From contig NC_064437.1 in NCBI RefSeq assembly GCF_023343835.1, positions 1,188,001-1,252,000 on the forward strand: 64,000 bases of DNA, given 5' to 3'. Both the position numbers and the translations under genes were made by a program. Positions 12,290 through 25,400 of this stretch are shown piece by piece. The notes under the pieces are model-generated. The model did no database searches, was not told the origin of the DNA, and saw nothing but the letters and a program-made list of their open reading frames with translations. The first letter of the stretch is position 1, and the number at the start of each line of letters is the position of its first letter. This DNA comes from Lagopus muta (Eukaryota > Chordata > Aves > Galliformes > Phasianidae).

Positions 12290-13010
12290 GAGGGACCGAC
12301 TGCAGCCCGCAGCTCCGCGCCGCGCTCCGCGGGGGCCTCGGGGCAGCGCAGGGCCGGGCCGGGTCGGGGCCGGGCGGGGCGAGCGCGGGCGGAGGAGGGC
12401 GGAGCGCGGGGCGGTCGCCCCTGGAGACGGCAGCGGGCGGAGGACGGCGGCGGTGAGCGCGGGCCGGGGGCCGCGGGTGGGTCGGGCCGCGGCGGTGGTC
12501 GCAGCGCTCGGGGCCGAGTTTGGAGTCGTTTGGCCGTCGTTGGGTCGGGGTGGTTTTGTTTCTATTGTTATTTTTCCTCCCTTTCCTCCGGAGCGCCGTT
12601 CCGCGCGGCGGGGCCGCGGGGCGCATCGGGGCGGGACGGGCCGAGGGGCGGCGGGGCCTCCCCGGCAGCCGGATCGCTTCTTCGGCTTCTAAACTCCGCC
12701 GAGCCGCGGCTGCCCGCTCCCGGCGGAGGAGAAACAGAGCCGCTCCCTGCGGGCGGCGCCTCGCGGCCTGCGCGGGTGGTGCGGGGCGGCCCGGCACGTG
12801 GCGCTGCGGGACGCGGCCTCGGCCCGGCGCCGTGCGGTGCCCGGAGCGCGACGCGGGGCGGGGGGAGCGCGGCGCGGCGGCTGCGCGAGGCCGCGGAGGA
12901 TCCTGCGCCGGGACGGCGGCACGAGGCGGGCTGCGCGCCTCTCCGGCCGGCGCTGAGCGCAAGGCGCTTCGCAGCCGGCATCTCCGCCGGTTGAGGGCTG
13001 CCGGGTGGTC
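12290..13010. promoter_or_regulatory. GNG12: CpG island promoter of GNG12
   Basis: About 700 bp of very high G+C and dense CpG, with repeated GGGCGG/GGGGCGG Sp1-type boxes around 12355-12420. No TATA box is visible. The island spans the inferred first exon (ending 12452) and the start of intron 1. It is preceded by an A13 run (12217-12229) and a G16 run (12233-12248). Confidence 0.85.
12380..12452 (+). other. GNG12: GNG12 non-coding exon 1 (start approximate)
   Basis: A strong donor (ggcg|gtgagc) at 12452/12453 in the CpG island is the best candidate for the first-exon splice site. The first coding exon begins 28.2 kb into the window with an acceptor upstream of its ATG, so at least one upstream 5' UTR exon must exist. 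The left edge is a guess. Additional small 5' UTR exons inside intron 1 cannot be excluded. Confidence 0.5.
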
Positions 13011-13314
13011 GTAAGTTGCTTGTTGGCTGCTGTCTGGGTTGAGAATTCGTTTAGGAGTAAAATGAGGCGAGTAAGTAATGGGACGGCGGTAGGATGCTGT
13101 GCTGCTCCGGTAGCCCCGCGCGCGATTAAAGGATTAGGATGCAGTTAATGACTTCCCGATCCCGTATTTCAGCCTTGTGTTGGATGTATGGCGGTAATTT
13201 AGGGGATCTTTAATCCAGTGCCAAAGTGGCGAATGAATTCCAATGGACAGCAGCTGGTGAGGCTGGAGTTGTGCCGTGGAGCCGGCTCGTGTCATGGCAC
13301 AGCAACGCCTTTAT

Positions 13315-13403
13315 GTGTGGTTGGTGACCCTGCACACAGCAGGGGGTTGGAACGAGATGATCATTATGTCTTTTTCAACCCAAGCCATTCGATGATTCTA
13401 TGA
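13315..13403 (+). mobile_element. CR1 LINE 3' terminus fragment
   Basis: 'gcagggggttggaacgagat' then 'caacccaagccattcgatga' and 'ttctatgat' form a CR1 3' end with its terminal repeat. Confidence 0.85.
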
Positions 13404-14943
13404 TTTACCTGCTAACAAAGCTGTGGGTTAAGAGAGGAACCATCTCTCCACCTGTATGTAAAAGCAAGCACGGTGTTGTGTTGTGTTTCAGGTACTTTGT
13501 TTCAAATACATGCCTCTGTGGCTGTGTAGCAGCTTTACTTTCATGAGCACTGAAGGTGCATTTCTCAGTCTGTGTTCCTCACAATGCTCGGAATATTTCA
13601 GCCCAGGTCATGAGAAGCTGCTCTGTAGAATGGTGCTGTGGGAACTGCAGGCCCACAATAGCTCTGGAAGCACTGAGCCCACCAGGGAGCTGCCCCACGC
13701 CGTCGCTCTTCCAAGTGGGAATGAGCTTCCTGCCCTGGTCCTGATGCAGCATCTTCTGATTAGGCTCCATTACAAAAGCAAGCTGTAATTGCTCTGGAAG
13801 CACTTGGTGCAGCCCCAGAAATCATCACTGCCTGCCTTCTCAATTCATCCCTGAGCTGGAGCAAGGGTTATGGCACGAGCATCTTCTTGGGGCAGAAAAA
13901 AGAGGTACTTGCTAAACAGTGTGTAATCAGCTTGCTGTGATAATATTGGCCAAAAGATTTAGCTGCGTTCTTAGAAGGATTGTGTTTCTGCAAATTAAAT
14001 GGTCATCTGTGCTTACCAACAATGCAGAAATGAGTGGGGCTCTTGGCTCTCGTGGCCTTGCATAGAAAAGCCCTTATCGTGCTGAGATAGGATCAGTAGT
14101 AAAGCTTTCATTGGCTTTAATGAAAGCAGAAAGCAAGTTCCCCCAGATCTGGAAAGTAGTTGCAGACTCGCCATTTCTTGGGAAATTGAAGCTGCAGATG
14201 TTTGATGGCTCTCGGGATTTGCTCCGAGTTAATCACTGCTGGAGTCATGCAGCTGTTTTCTGCATTTTGTCATGTTGCACAATGAGACCCAGTTTTTCCA
14301 AACCTGAGTGTTTGTACTGCACTCGGCACTGCGGTCCCCTCTGGAATCCCCTTATTTCTGTTCTCCACAATAAGCTGTTGAGGACTATGGAAGGGAGGGA
14401 GAAGAGAAAATCCAAAAGTCATGAAGGGGAAGTTTTCACTCCGTATGTTGTTTGAGAATACTGCAAAGAGCAGAGGTGATGGCAGAAGCCCTCGGAGCTC
14501 TGGTAGAACTCTCTATTTTCCCTCTGTCCAGAGACTCCAACAAATCCATATTTTTAGCTTTGTTTCTTTGAATGTTCAGTAAAGCAGGCGGCGTGTTTAT
14601 GTTCGGCTTCCTGTGTCCGTGTCAGCATCTTGGCATGTGATGGAGTTTGAGCAAGAATCGGAGCGCCTGGATGTGCTGAATGATGGAGGGCAGGCTGTGT
14701 GCCTGTGGCTGCTGGGGTGTTGGTGGGTGGAACGGCCTTTTCTCTCTGCTGGGATGAGAACTGAGCCATTTACACCGTCACAGTTCCAAAGGTGCTTTAC
14801 CCGTGAGTGGGAACTGAGCTTTAAGTGTCTTGGTATCAGTGGGGTGCTTGGAGAGTAGGGTCCATGTAGAATTGAGTATGGGGAAGAAATCAGTGGGTTT
14901 TGGTGCTTCAGGATGAGGAGAACAAAACGTGTCCTGGGATGGT

Positions 14944-14985
14944 GCGAGGTGGGGTGGGGTGGGGTGGGATGTGGTGGGGTGGACA
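14944..14985. repeat. GGGGT-type minisatellite
   Basis: Tandem imperfect ggggt/gggat/gtggt pentamers inside GNG12 intron 1. Confidence 0.8.
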
Positions 14986-17984
14986 GGGTGCAATGAGGTG
15001 GGCAGCGTGGGACGGGGTTTTGCAGCAGGGTCTGGGCTGCTGCTCACCCTGGCCATGGGTGCAGCCCTGAGTAGGGGCTCAGCAGGGTGGGCACACGTCA
15101 GCCTCAGGGTTCTTCTCATCAGGAACCAGTGGATATCACTGGAGAGGGAAGATGTGGGCTGAGGATCAGGGAAACCTGTTGTTGCGAGCCTGGCTTGCAG
15201 AGCAGGAATAGCTGCGGCAGCACTGCTGGGTGGGTGGGAGAGCCTCACAAGCAATGGCTCTGCCCTGACAGAAGGGTGTAGAAGTGGATGCAGCATTGGC
15301 CATCTGTGTGATGTGCTTTGGGGCCATGCATCTCCCATGCGTCCGGCATGTTTTGGTGCTGCCTTCCCTGGGCTTTCCTCCCTCCTGTGTCTCGGGACGG
15401 CACCAGCAGCCAGCTGGAGGTGGGCAGCACTGCCACACTTGGTTCCTCTGTCAGTAGTATCTGCATTATTGAGTACAGACTCTGGCTGTGAAAAAAGAAA
15501 TCCTTTGGCCCACGGTCATCCCAAAAGCATCACTACTTCTGTGCTCTGTGTCCCAGCAGAGCTTTCATAGCATCATCGCGCTTGTATGTGACGAGCATGT
15601 GCTGATGTACAGATATATGTACGTATAACATGGGTGTATTTGGCAGAAACAGACGTTTTAATTGTTTATCAATGTGAGCTTCAACTTAAAAGCAATTATA
15701 GCGTAGGAAGTCTGTCTGCAGAAAGGCTTTTCCTGGGCTGTCTGTCCCTAATTGGACATGTTTGGATTTCTGTCCTGTTTTGTTAGGTCTTTCTGCCTAT
15801 GTTTTCTCAGCAGTTGGTGCAGCCTACAGTTCTAAGATATGTGATGTGTCTGTGTATACCTTTTAAGTTAATAAAAGAGAAAAAGGTTCTTTGCGATGTC
15901 ATTAATCATTGCAGGGAATGGCCAGAAGTGTTTCCAGAAGAAAGTTTCCTTTCTGTTTTCAAAAATGAAAGCGGGCAGATACAGAAGGCATTTACACTCA
16001 CTGCCATCTTACAGCGGTGTGTGAGGAGTTCTGTCCTGGGGTGGCTGGCTCTGGTTTGCATTAGGAAAGTGAAGCTCTGGAGAAAGGTGCTGTGTAGCTC
16101 TCCCTGTGCTGCCCAAGGCTGCTGCTGGCACGGTGGGATGCTGCTGGCATGTCTGCCTCTGCTGGCTGTGGAGGGACAGAGATCCAGTGCTTTGGGTATG
16201 GAACCTTGCCTGATCGGAGCTGTTGTTGCTACTCACATGCTTGCTTTGTGAATAATTATTATTTGATAGGAAATGAAGAGTCAGACAGGACAGAGCTACC
16301 TGCTTCTCCTCTGCTTTACAACAGAGCATCAGCTTCAGACCAGCGTGGTTTAGACAGGCCGGTGCATCGCAGGAGTGGGAAAGATTTTGTTTGTGTGTAA
16401 ATTCAGTTTATTACTGAGCTCGTAAAATCCTCACTGGTATCTAGCAGCATGAGAATTAAACCTTAGAAGGAAGAAAAATGCACGTCCTGAAATGTCAGGC
16501 AGCAGCACATCGGTTCACGTAAAAACCACAGCGTTTCTCTCCCTGCTCCCCTGAGCTGCAGGACGCTGTTCCTGCGAACAGAGCTGCATGGGAAGGCCTG
16601 GGGAGTGCAGGGCAGCGTGAGGGCTGGGTCTGCAGCCGTGCGGTGGTGGGGCAGGCGTCCAGGAGATGCTCATTTCCGAGTAGCAAAGCAAAGAATCTCC
16701 AGTTCAGTTTGTCAGGAGACGTGTGTGCCTCTCGGTGCTGCTGAGTGCAGCAGGGAGGTTTGCAGAGCCAAGAAGAAGTCGGGGGTTGGGCTGAGCAGGC
16801 GGGTGGGCTGGTGGGCTGCGTGGTCCTGCTGAGCCTGCCTTGTGCTGCTGCGAAACCCAGGGGCTTCATCCCCAGCAGTGCTGCTCCTGCGGGAGCACTC
16901 CCAGAACTTCCTCCTTTCAGAGCAGCTTTTGGAGTGGAAAGAAGACTCCTCCTCTCTCTTCACTTTTTATATCCCAGCCTGTGGCTGCTGCTGAGCCCAG
17001 GGCCGTGTGGGCTCCCAGCACAGGGCTGCCCTTCCTCCCAACAGGAGCTTTTGTGGGCCTGAGAACTGACGCCTTGTGGCTCCATAGCAGAAAATGGCCC
17101 ATGATTTATGAGTCCTAATTATTTACAGGGTGCTTCTAGACCTTGATTTGTCCTCTCTCAAGAAGTGGAGGTGGGTAGATTACAACTTTCCTTACTTTTC
17201 TGTAATGGCTGTAGGACCAGAGCTGGCCATTGTGTAAGCAAGCAGAAGCTGGTTTTCATTAGCAACTCATTTTGCACGGTACGGCCGTCACAGGTATGTG
17301 CAGGAGGGTTGCATGCTGCTTGTTTTATTTCCTTGCTGTGTGTGAGAAGCACGAGTTCAGAGCAGGGATAAGCAGGGACCGCCTGCAGCTGGGCTGTGTC
17401 TGCTTTAATGTAACTCGTTCTTCCACTCTGCACAGGGGTTCTAACAGCAGCTATGGAGGTCTGGGCGCCGTTTCCAGTGTGGCATTTATTAGCAGAACCC
17501 ACCTGTGTGTCCCCTTTCTCTGCAGCTTGCAGAGCGGCTGCTGCTGAGGCCGGCGCACTGAAGGGTGCCTGCCCTGCACCCAGCCACCCACTGCTCCATG
17601 CAGGGCTCTGGGCCAGGGCACCCTGCCACTGGCAGACAGTGCTGGTTTCTCATCCAAAAAGTGTAAGCGGTGATCCTGGATCCTGCCATGCCTTGGTTAA
17701 TGAGTTATCGGTGTCCCAGCTGCTTCCTCAGCTTAGTAATGCCCTTGCGTGTGGTCAGCGGTTTGCAGCGTACCTGCAAGGTGATGTCTGTGCAGAGATA
17801 CAGTCGTAGAACTTTGCACTGTAAATGATAGGAAAGGTTAATACACCGAATACTAATGAGTATTAGATCAGTAATTGCTGGTTTTACGACTTATAGCATG
17901 TACTGCACACCCTCGAGTGTACCTCCTAGAGTGTACCTCTGCGTGTGTTGCACTCAGCCTGCACACCCACAGGCTTTGTGTAGG

Positions 17985-18115
17985 TCAGATATTAGGAGAA
18001 ATGTCTTCAAAGAGTGGCTGGGCACTGGCACGGGCTGCCCTCAGAGTGGTGGATGCTCCAGAGCTGTGGGGATGTGGCACTGAGGGATGTGGCAGTGGTG
18101 AGCTGGGGTTGGGCT
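17985..18115 (+). mobile_element. CR1 LINE fragment, sense
   Basis: 'cagatattaggagaaatgtc', 'ggctgggcactggcacgggc' and 'ggatgtggcactgagggatg' are sense blocks of the CR1 subfamily that is antisense at 11955 and 19078. The extreme 3' terminus is lost. Confidence 0.85.
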
Positions 18116-19077
18116 CCAATCAGGGCTCTCAGGGTTGTTTCTCCTGCTGCTTAGCATGGCTGCTGGGATGTCAGTAGAGGCTCCAGGAGCACAGCTTTGC
18201 AGCGTGCCCAGGACTTTGCTGTTTCCTTCCCAGAAAGGGAGGGACGCGATTTGCCTGCAGCTGCAGTTGCAACACAGGTGAGAGGCAGCTGCCCCTGGCT
18301 GGGTGCTGCCCTGGGAGGCTGGGGGGGGGGCTTCTCCTACCCCTGGCTGCCCGACTCAGGTGGGTGCATGCCTGCTGCATAGGGGGCCCCCTGTGGGAAA
18401 AAATGACCAGCTGAGGTTCTTGTATTTATTTGACTCTAATGCCAAACACGCTTCGTGGTACGTTGATCTCATTCTATTTCTTCCTGTTAACCCATATCAA
18501 AATCTGGTAGCTGTGTGTTGGTTCCTTGAATCGTACTGGAAGGGAGAATGGGGTGTGGGGAGGCTTCTGTTGGGGGGGGCAGCCAGAGAGCCAAGGCTGT
18601 GTCCTCGGGAAGGGAGTGAGCTGGGCAGAGGGCAGCCTGAGGCAGCATTCTGTGAAGCTGTACTCAAACTGAAATAGTCTTTGTGATCAGGATTAAACCA
18701 CGAGTCGTCACCCCTTTTTGCTTTGACTTTCTTGCACTATGAAGTACTTAACGTTTTTATCTGACTTTGTTTCAGGGTCACTGCACAAATAAAAGCAAAG
18801 CAAGGCGGACGAGTTACGGCACTGCCCTATGTAGGTGAGTTTCCAGCACCGGGGGCAGAAATGCTGTTGGAAGGGAGTTGCCTCTCCCACATAAGTCAGG
18901 CTGTTCCTCGTTGGCTACATCAGTTAGCAAGAGGTACCATGGAAGCCTCCATAAATGTCTGCATTTGCTGGGATACGTTTGTAATTATTGTCTGACTGTG
19001 ACAGAGTGCAAATCCTTGTTCCTATATTCTCCCTTTTCTTGAAATAATCTGATAAATTCTTGTAGCCACACCTGCAT

Positions 19078-19430
19078 AGTCATAGAGCCGTACAGTCATT
19101 AAGGTTGGAAAAGCTCTCTCAGCTCCTCAAGCCCACTTTGTGCCCACTGCCCACGTCCTTCAGTGCCACATCCCCACGGCTCTGGAGCACCCCCAGGGGT
19201 GACCCCTGGGCAGCTGTGCAGTGCTGAGTGCTCTGTGGAGAAAAGATTCTCCCCGTATCCAGCTCTGATACAATGTGAGGCCATTTCCTCTCATCCTATT
19301 GCTGAAACTGACCCCCACCTCGCTACAACCTCCTTTCAGAGAGTTGCAGAGAGCAATAAGGTCCTGCCTGAGCCTCCTCAGCTTTGCAGCCCTGTAGTGG
19401 CTCTGACCCAGGAACCAGGGAGCTCTTAGC
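19078..19430 (-). mobile_element. CR1 LINE 3'-end copy, antisense
   Basis: Starts agtcatagagccgtacag and 'ttaaggttggaaaagctctc', continues with 'cttcagtgccacatccccac', and runs to 'gcctgagcctcctcagcttt'. About 350 bp, the longest CR1 copy in the window. Truncated at its 5' end. Confidence 0.9.
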
Positions 19431-22400
19431 AGAGATTTCCTCCCAGCACTCACGATTTTATCTTTTTCAGACAAAGGAATTTGCTGAAGGCCACGGAACC
19501 TGAGGCCGAGCAGCGTCTTGTGACTCCCAGTCTGGTGCTTTGATTGCTGACTGCTCCTGCTTTACATGCAGTAAGATCAACAAATTTTGGTACACCCTGA
19601 GTCTTTCTGTAGTTTGTGTCTTTTTCTCTTTTAAGCAAGCTGGGGAGTGCTGTGTAGAAGAGCAGGAGGCTTCTCCCTCTTCCTGGGAGAAGAGGTACCC
19701 CAGGTTGGTAGGGCATGCAGATTGCCTTTATTGACAGTATCAACCTGAAGGTTTTAAAACAACACTGCTCAGATGTTTTTCAAAGTAACCTTGATGTAGA
19801 AGTCAGCTTTTGACTTTCATTTATACTAAAGATAGAAAAAGTCCAGTCAGTGAAAATACAGAGTAAAATGAAAGCAGGTTTTTCCGCTATTCATTTCCCT
19901 GCAAGTAAATTGGGTTTGACAGAATCATGTGTTTGGAGGCTGGCTTTGAAATGAAACATAGCTGTAGTGCAGGCTCAGCCAGCAGAGCTGTCCTGGTGAA
20001 ACAGAGCTGGTGGTAAAGGAGCACATCCTTACCAGGGTACCCAGAAGGACAGATTGGATTTTTGTTGGGGATTTTTATGCATTTCAGAAAGATGGGCTAA
20101 TGAAGAGACTGGCAGTATTGTTTGCAGTTACAAAAAAAAAAGAAAAGAACATTCTGAGGATTTTCAGTTGAGAACAATCTCAAGTATAGCTCACGTGAAG
20201 AAGCGAGCACCAAAGCACTGTGTTCCCTGTTTTAGGGACCTCTCTGCTCTGTGTGTTCTGTGGCTCACATTTCAATAGGCACTTGTGCAGACTATACAAA
20301 AAGACAGCCTGCACAGAACAGAACCTTCTGTGCCCAGCAAGAAAAAGAAAAAAAAAGATGTTGGGTCTTCTGGGGCACTGCATTGCAATCTGTGGGGTAA
20401 ATCCCCAGGAGTCGACATCTTCATGGGGAGCACTATGTGCTGCGTGCTGCAGGTGATTGATTTCTTACCTTTTCTTTGTACAAACTGTCTTCCTTTCTTT
20501 TAACAAAACCCAATTGTTTCTAGTCTGTATCGAACGCTTGTGCTGCGACTGTAGGGTGGAATTCAGGCATTTCCCTGCTTGCCAGATCTCATTTCTCACT
20601 GCGTTTAGCACTCAGCCACGTGTTCCCTCGCCAGGCATCTCACCCTGCCTTCCACTGGGTGTCACTGCGGCCCCGTGCAGCGCTGTCTGTCCATCCGTGC
20701 AGCTGGGCCATTGCAGGCTGTGTGTGCTGCCTGCTTCTGCCCAGCAGGGCAGCCGGCTGGTGGGGGGGTGCTGGTTATATCCTTATTCGTGTGCTTTCTG
20801 ATTAACGTTACCCTTAGGACAGAGAGGTCCCTATAGTAGAAATATCGCCACGGTTAGCTTCTGCAGCGCTTGCTTTGAAGGTTATTTCAGTGCCCAGCCA
20901 CAGTGTTTAATTCTTGGCATGCACTCACGTTGCTTTGGGTTCTGCAAGTCGGAACAAACCCAGCGTGGAGCAGTCGTGACTTCCCACAGGAAAACCAACT
21001 GCAGCATTCAAGTCCCAGCCCAGCCTGCAGCTTCCTTGCTCCCACGCAGGTGCCTGGGCAAACCACACGTGCTGAAGCGCTCGCAGCACTCAGGGAGCCT
21101 GCAGAAACTGGTGAATCCTTGGCACTGCAAGGCAGGCAGCAGGGCATGCAGCACTGCACGGCAGCTATCTCAGGTGTCACAGAGGAGTAAGCAAAATTGC
21201 TGCCCTCAGAGGTGGGAGAAAAACCCTGGTGGGGTGAAAGGGTGCTGGTGAGAGGGTCGCTGCAGAAAGGTCTTGAGGGCAGAGCTGGGGAGGAGCAGGG
21301 TTAGGGTGGTTTGCTTGGGCTGGTGGAGCCTTTGTGGTCGGTGGTGACGTGCAAGAAGGAACCAGCTTCAGGCTTTGTGAAATGCCTGGGGAGACTGCAG
21401 GACAGGGCATAGTTTCACTTGTAAGCCTGCAGTGTTTGCTGTGGAATCACCAAAAACATAAACAATGATCCCACTGTGCCACTTTGCAATCATTCTTGGA
21501 GCAGAAGTGCTGCCTTTGGCCAAGCACTTGTGATTGGCACACCAGAGAACTGCACCCACACCTGCTCCTAGACCTGTCTAATAGTTCCTCCATCCCAGTG
21601 AGTATAAAAGGAAAATGTTTCTGTGTTCCAGCTCCCAGCACGTGGCCTCTATCAGCCCCACGCATGGCTTTTGTCGCTGTAAAAAGGAGACATGCTGGAA
21701 GCTTGCACGTGCAGATCAGCTTTAATGTCAGGTTCACGCTGACCCCGGCTCTGGGCTGCTTTATTCACCTACAGTTTTGAGATATTCAACTTAAAAGGTA
21801 TCTTGTTTTGAAAGAAATACTAACAGGGCGTCAGGCTGAACCCTTTTGCAGCTGCTGTAGCCTAGAGCTGCCTTCGAATAACGCATGAAGCCCGAGCTGT
21901 GCAGAACAGAGCAGCTGTGCAGCACAGAGCTGCCATGCCCGGCCGAGCTCCAGCAGTGCTGCTTTAATTACATCTCACTCAGCAGGTGGCCCAGCACTCC
22001 TAGATCCACAAGAGTAAAGAAGATAGATTGGTCTTTAATTATCCCAGCTGGAGCCCAGCTGCAGTGCCTGCCTCGTACCTGCTGAGGCCGTTGTTGTGAG
22101 CGCCTGCTGTATTTTAACCTCCTTCCTTGCAGCCTGTGGAAAGAAGTAGGGCAAAGTCTTAAAAACAGGTTCTTGTAGGGAATGGGGTCAGCTTTGCCTG
22201 GCTGTGGCTATTTCTGTTCTTATTTGTTAAAAACACGAGCATATGCTCTGTGTGACATGTGCTCTGGATGGTTCGTGTGTTTTTGTAGCTAAACCTTCCC
22301 ATGGCCAAGAGTGGCTGGTGAGCATCCTTTTTCTTTTTTCTTTTTTTTAAAAGATCGTTATTTAAACAAACCAAAGTCCTCAGTTTTCCACGGAAAAAGG

Positions 22401-25400
22401 TGTTTTCCCCAAAAGATGAGCTAAGCCTTCCCACTGGCCTGTTTGGCTCCACTCATTTGTTGACTCTGCTGCTAATGCAGGAGTCTTGGCCTGCGTGTGC
22501 TGCTGCGAGTGTCTGGAGAGGGCACGCAGCCTTCTCGTGCCTGCTGTCGTTTGCACCTTTCCCATAATAATTCTTTCCACTGCTGACAACCTTCAAACAA
22601 AAATATGTTTTTTTACTACTGAAAGGAAGGGTTTATGTGACAAAGGGGGAGCGGCGGGTGCTGTTGGAAGCTGTGAGCTGCTGCCTGAGCCTGGTGAAAC
22701 CCTCCTGCTGTGCTGGGCTTCCCCACGTCCCTGCTCGATCCTTCCCACTGCTGCGTGCCGAGAAGAATTTTCAGCATTTCTGTACACGGAGTGCCTGGCC
22801 GTGCCCCTCTGGAGCAAGGCACGTACTGAAAAATGTTTTCCTGCAGCAGCTGATTTCACCCTTTCACAATGGAGGAGTGGAGAAGCGATAAAACCCAGAG
22901 CAAGGGTAGGGACAGTGGATGGACAGGGCACAAGGTGACCGTGAGCACACAGCAGGGCATGCCATGGTGCTTGCTTTGGAGGTGGGCTCTGCCTGCTGGA
23001 GGCTGGGAGCCCTGCTAGTTCCTGCAGTGGAAGCTGCTGCACCCTTCTGCTCCTGCAGGCTCTATTATTACGAAGGGGAAAATCAAAGCTGTGTGGTGTG
23101 CTGGAGGCTGGAAGCAGAGAGAAGCTCGTCCTATGGTGCAGTAAATGCTGTGCTGTGGTGAGCCCTGTGCAGAGGGCGAGCTGCAGGCAAACCTTCCCCA
23201 GCGGGTGTGGAGCACGGGAGCTCACTTCTTTTATTAGAGCAGCCATAGCTGGAAAAAATAAACCCCATCTGTTTTCAGACATAGCTGTGCATGTTTTCAG
23301 AGCACTTCTGTGGAAATGCTTTGGTCTTGGGTAGCATTGCTGGGAAAAGGCTGTTGATGGGACTGATAATTTGGTCTCTTTTTAGCTTGTGAGTCAGACA
23401 GCGGGGAGTTGCACCGTGGCTTCAGTGCGGCAGGTTTCCCTCATCCCTAACCCTGGTCCTGCTGGGTCCTGGTTCTGCATGGCCGCTCGTGGGCACTTTG
23501 GGGACCAGGGCTGTCACCTCATGCACGTCCTCCTTGCAGCAGCAAGCACAGTGGGTCCTCAGCCATGTCTGGGCACTGCCACGAGGCTGCAAGAGATGCC
23601 ACCGCGAGCACCTTGTGTTCTTGCTTGGGTGGTTGCAGGGCAGCCTGTGCTGCCCTTCCTGCAATCTGTTACACGTACCTTCAGGCAAATGCACCCCAGA
23701 GGAGATCACCCAGTTTGAGCATGGATACAGACAGATGAGATGTTTGCAGCAGCTCGTTTATCAGGGTAGTTGCCAGGAACTCAGAGGGAAAACAGTGTTG
23801 GGAGATGACCTACTTGTATACGAAGCTCCGTGCAGAAGAGATTTGGTAATCTTAGGAGGACCATTAAAGTAATGCTGCTTCTGTTTGTTTGGAGATGAGG
23901 AAAGGTGGCAATTTAATTTTCTAATGTCATGTTTTTGTTTTTTAGGGATCTGATTTATTACCAAAGCAAGTCAATTGGGAAAATAAGCCCTGCAACTTCC
24001 CTAACGAGGTCACTGCTTGAGGACAGGACAGGGTTCTGGGGAGGCTCCACCCACTCCAGTGCCAAAAGGAGTCATGGCCATAGGAGACAAAGGCAGGGCA
24101 AAGCCAGCCTGCCCCCACTGCAACAAAATGAGGGGGGGACGTATTCTATTTTAATTCCACAGTGACTGCTTTTTAATTTTGTGTGTGTGTGTGTGTTTAG
24201 AAAAGGAAATGCTGAAATCAGAGCAATTGGCAGATGTTGAACTATCGTACTTCTCAGGGATGCAACCATTACACTGGGAGAAAATCAAGGGCTTGCTTGC
24301 TTGTTTGCTTTTTCTTTCCACTCCATGGTTTTTCAGGAGAAGAAAGGAAAACTGTGGAGGCTGGGGTCTGAAGTTAGGGCTCAGGTTGTAGTAGATCAGT
24401 GCTGCGTCTGTATCCATACGAAGCAGCACCTTTCTGTTCCAAAACGATGATGTTTCTGTGTTGACTTTGCAGTGTGCCAGCAGAGCTTGTTATCAGTGCA
24501 GCAGCTGTGCTGCTTATCAGATCCAGCAGCATGAATGAGAGGCCCTGCTGGAAGCTTCTTTTTTCTCTAAAATGTGAGTGTTGGGCAGCGGGCAGCTCTG
24601 AGCCACGGCCATCCTCTGCATGGTCATTCTGTAGCAGAAAAGCTGGGCTACTAACTGGCAGTAGTTAGTACTTAACGGCAGGCTGCACAACTTAGTTAAC
24701 CTGATGTAAAAGAAAACAGCTCTGGAGCAGAGGAAAAGAAAACCGGTGAGAGCTGACACGTTTCCAGAGAAGCCACGTGTGGGTGTGATGGAGTTCTGCT
24801 GCTGCTGCACATCCCAACCTGGCAGCACTGGAACCGAGTGGAGCAGTTGCTTGCTCTTGGGTCTGCCTGGTGGAGGTACAGTGATAGCTGTGCATGGTCT
24901 GGTTTAACCTGTTGTGTGATCCCGGCCTCCTGGGCCATCCCTGACAGATCCTGAAGGGCTGTTTTGACACGTTTGGTGTTGCGGGAGGCAGGGAGAGCTG
25001 GGTGGGGGCAGTGCTCTGCTCCTGCACTGTGCTTCCATCCTGGTGGAAATGGCACCTCCAGAAGGAGAAGGGTCTTCCGATTTCATGCTGTATTCTTTGC
25101 AGAGCAGGTTCCAAAGCAGCAGATGGTCTCAGATTTGTTACCTTTTCTTTGTGGTACTCTCTCTTTCCCAGCAATACAGCAAATGATCTGAATGTGAACC
25201 TTTGCAAACAGATGGTGACTATTTCCAGACAAATGTGCTTATGTCCGTCAGCTTTCCCATTTCTCTTGAGTAATTTGCAGGTTGAATCACCAACCACGCC
25301 ATCAAAATGCACTTTAATATTTGAGTGACGCCAGTATCAGTGATGCAGGACGCTGTGGGGTACTGCATCTCTGTGATTAACAGCAACTTGTCTGCAGTAT

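Larger units (their letters stand above)
1800..12290. other. Intergenic region between WLS and GNG12
   Basis: About 10.5 kb without a recognisable gene. Open frames are short and share no domain I know. No intronless Ras-type GTPase frame (DIRAS3-like, with a GxxxxGKS P-loop and DTAG) is present, although DIRAS3 lies between WLS and GNG12 in human. Contents: CR1 fragments (1917-1947, 6686-6930, 7780-7845, 11518-11845, 11955-12150), a 15-base A run at 10390-10404, a small direct repeat (ggggatgtact twice) near 2112-2132, and an imperfect duplication near 8712-8766. Nothing else is supported. Confidence 0.75.

Noticed and set aside
12132-12962. 276-codon minus-strand and 248-codon plus-strand frames at the GNG12 promoter
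   Set aside because: Arg/Pro/Ala-rich frames created by CpG-island composition, where stop codons are rare.
22593-23282. 229-codon minus-strand frame in GNG12 intron 1
   Set aside because: Ser/His/Gln-rich with no motif or splice context; likely chance in stop-poor sequence.
24692-25312. 206-codon minus-strand frame in GNG12 intron 1
   Set aside because: No recognisable domain, no splice or promoter context.
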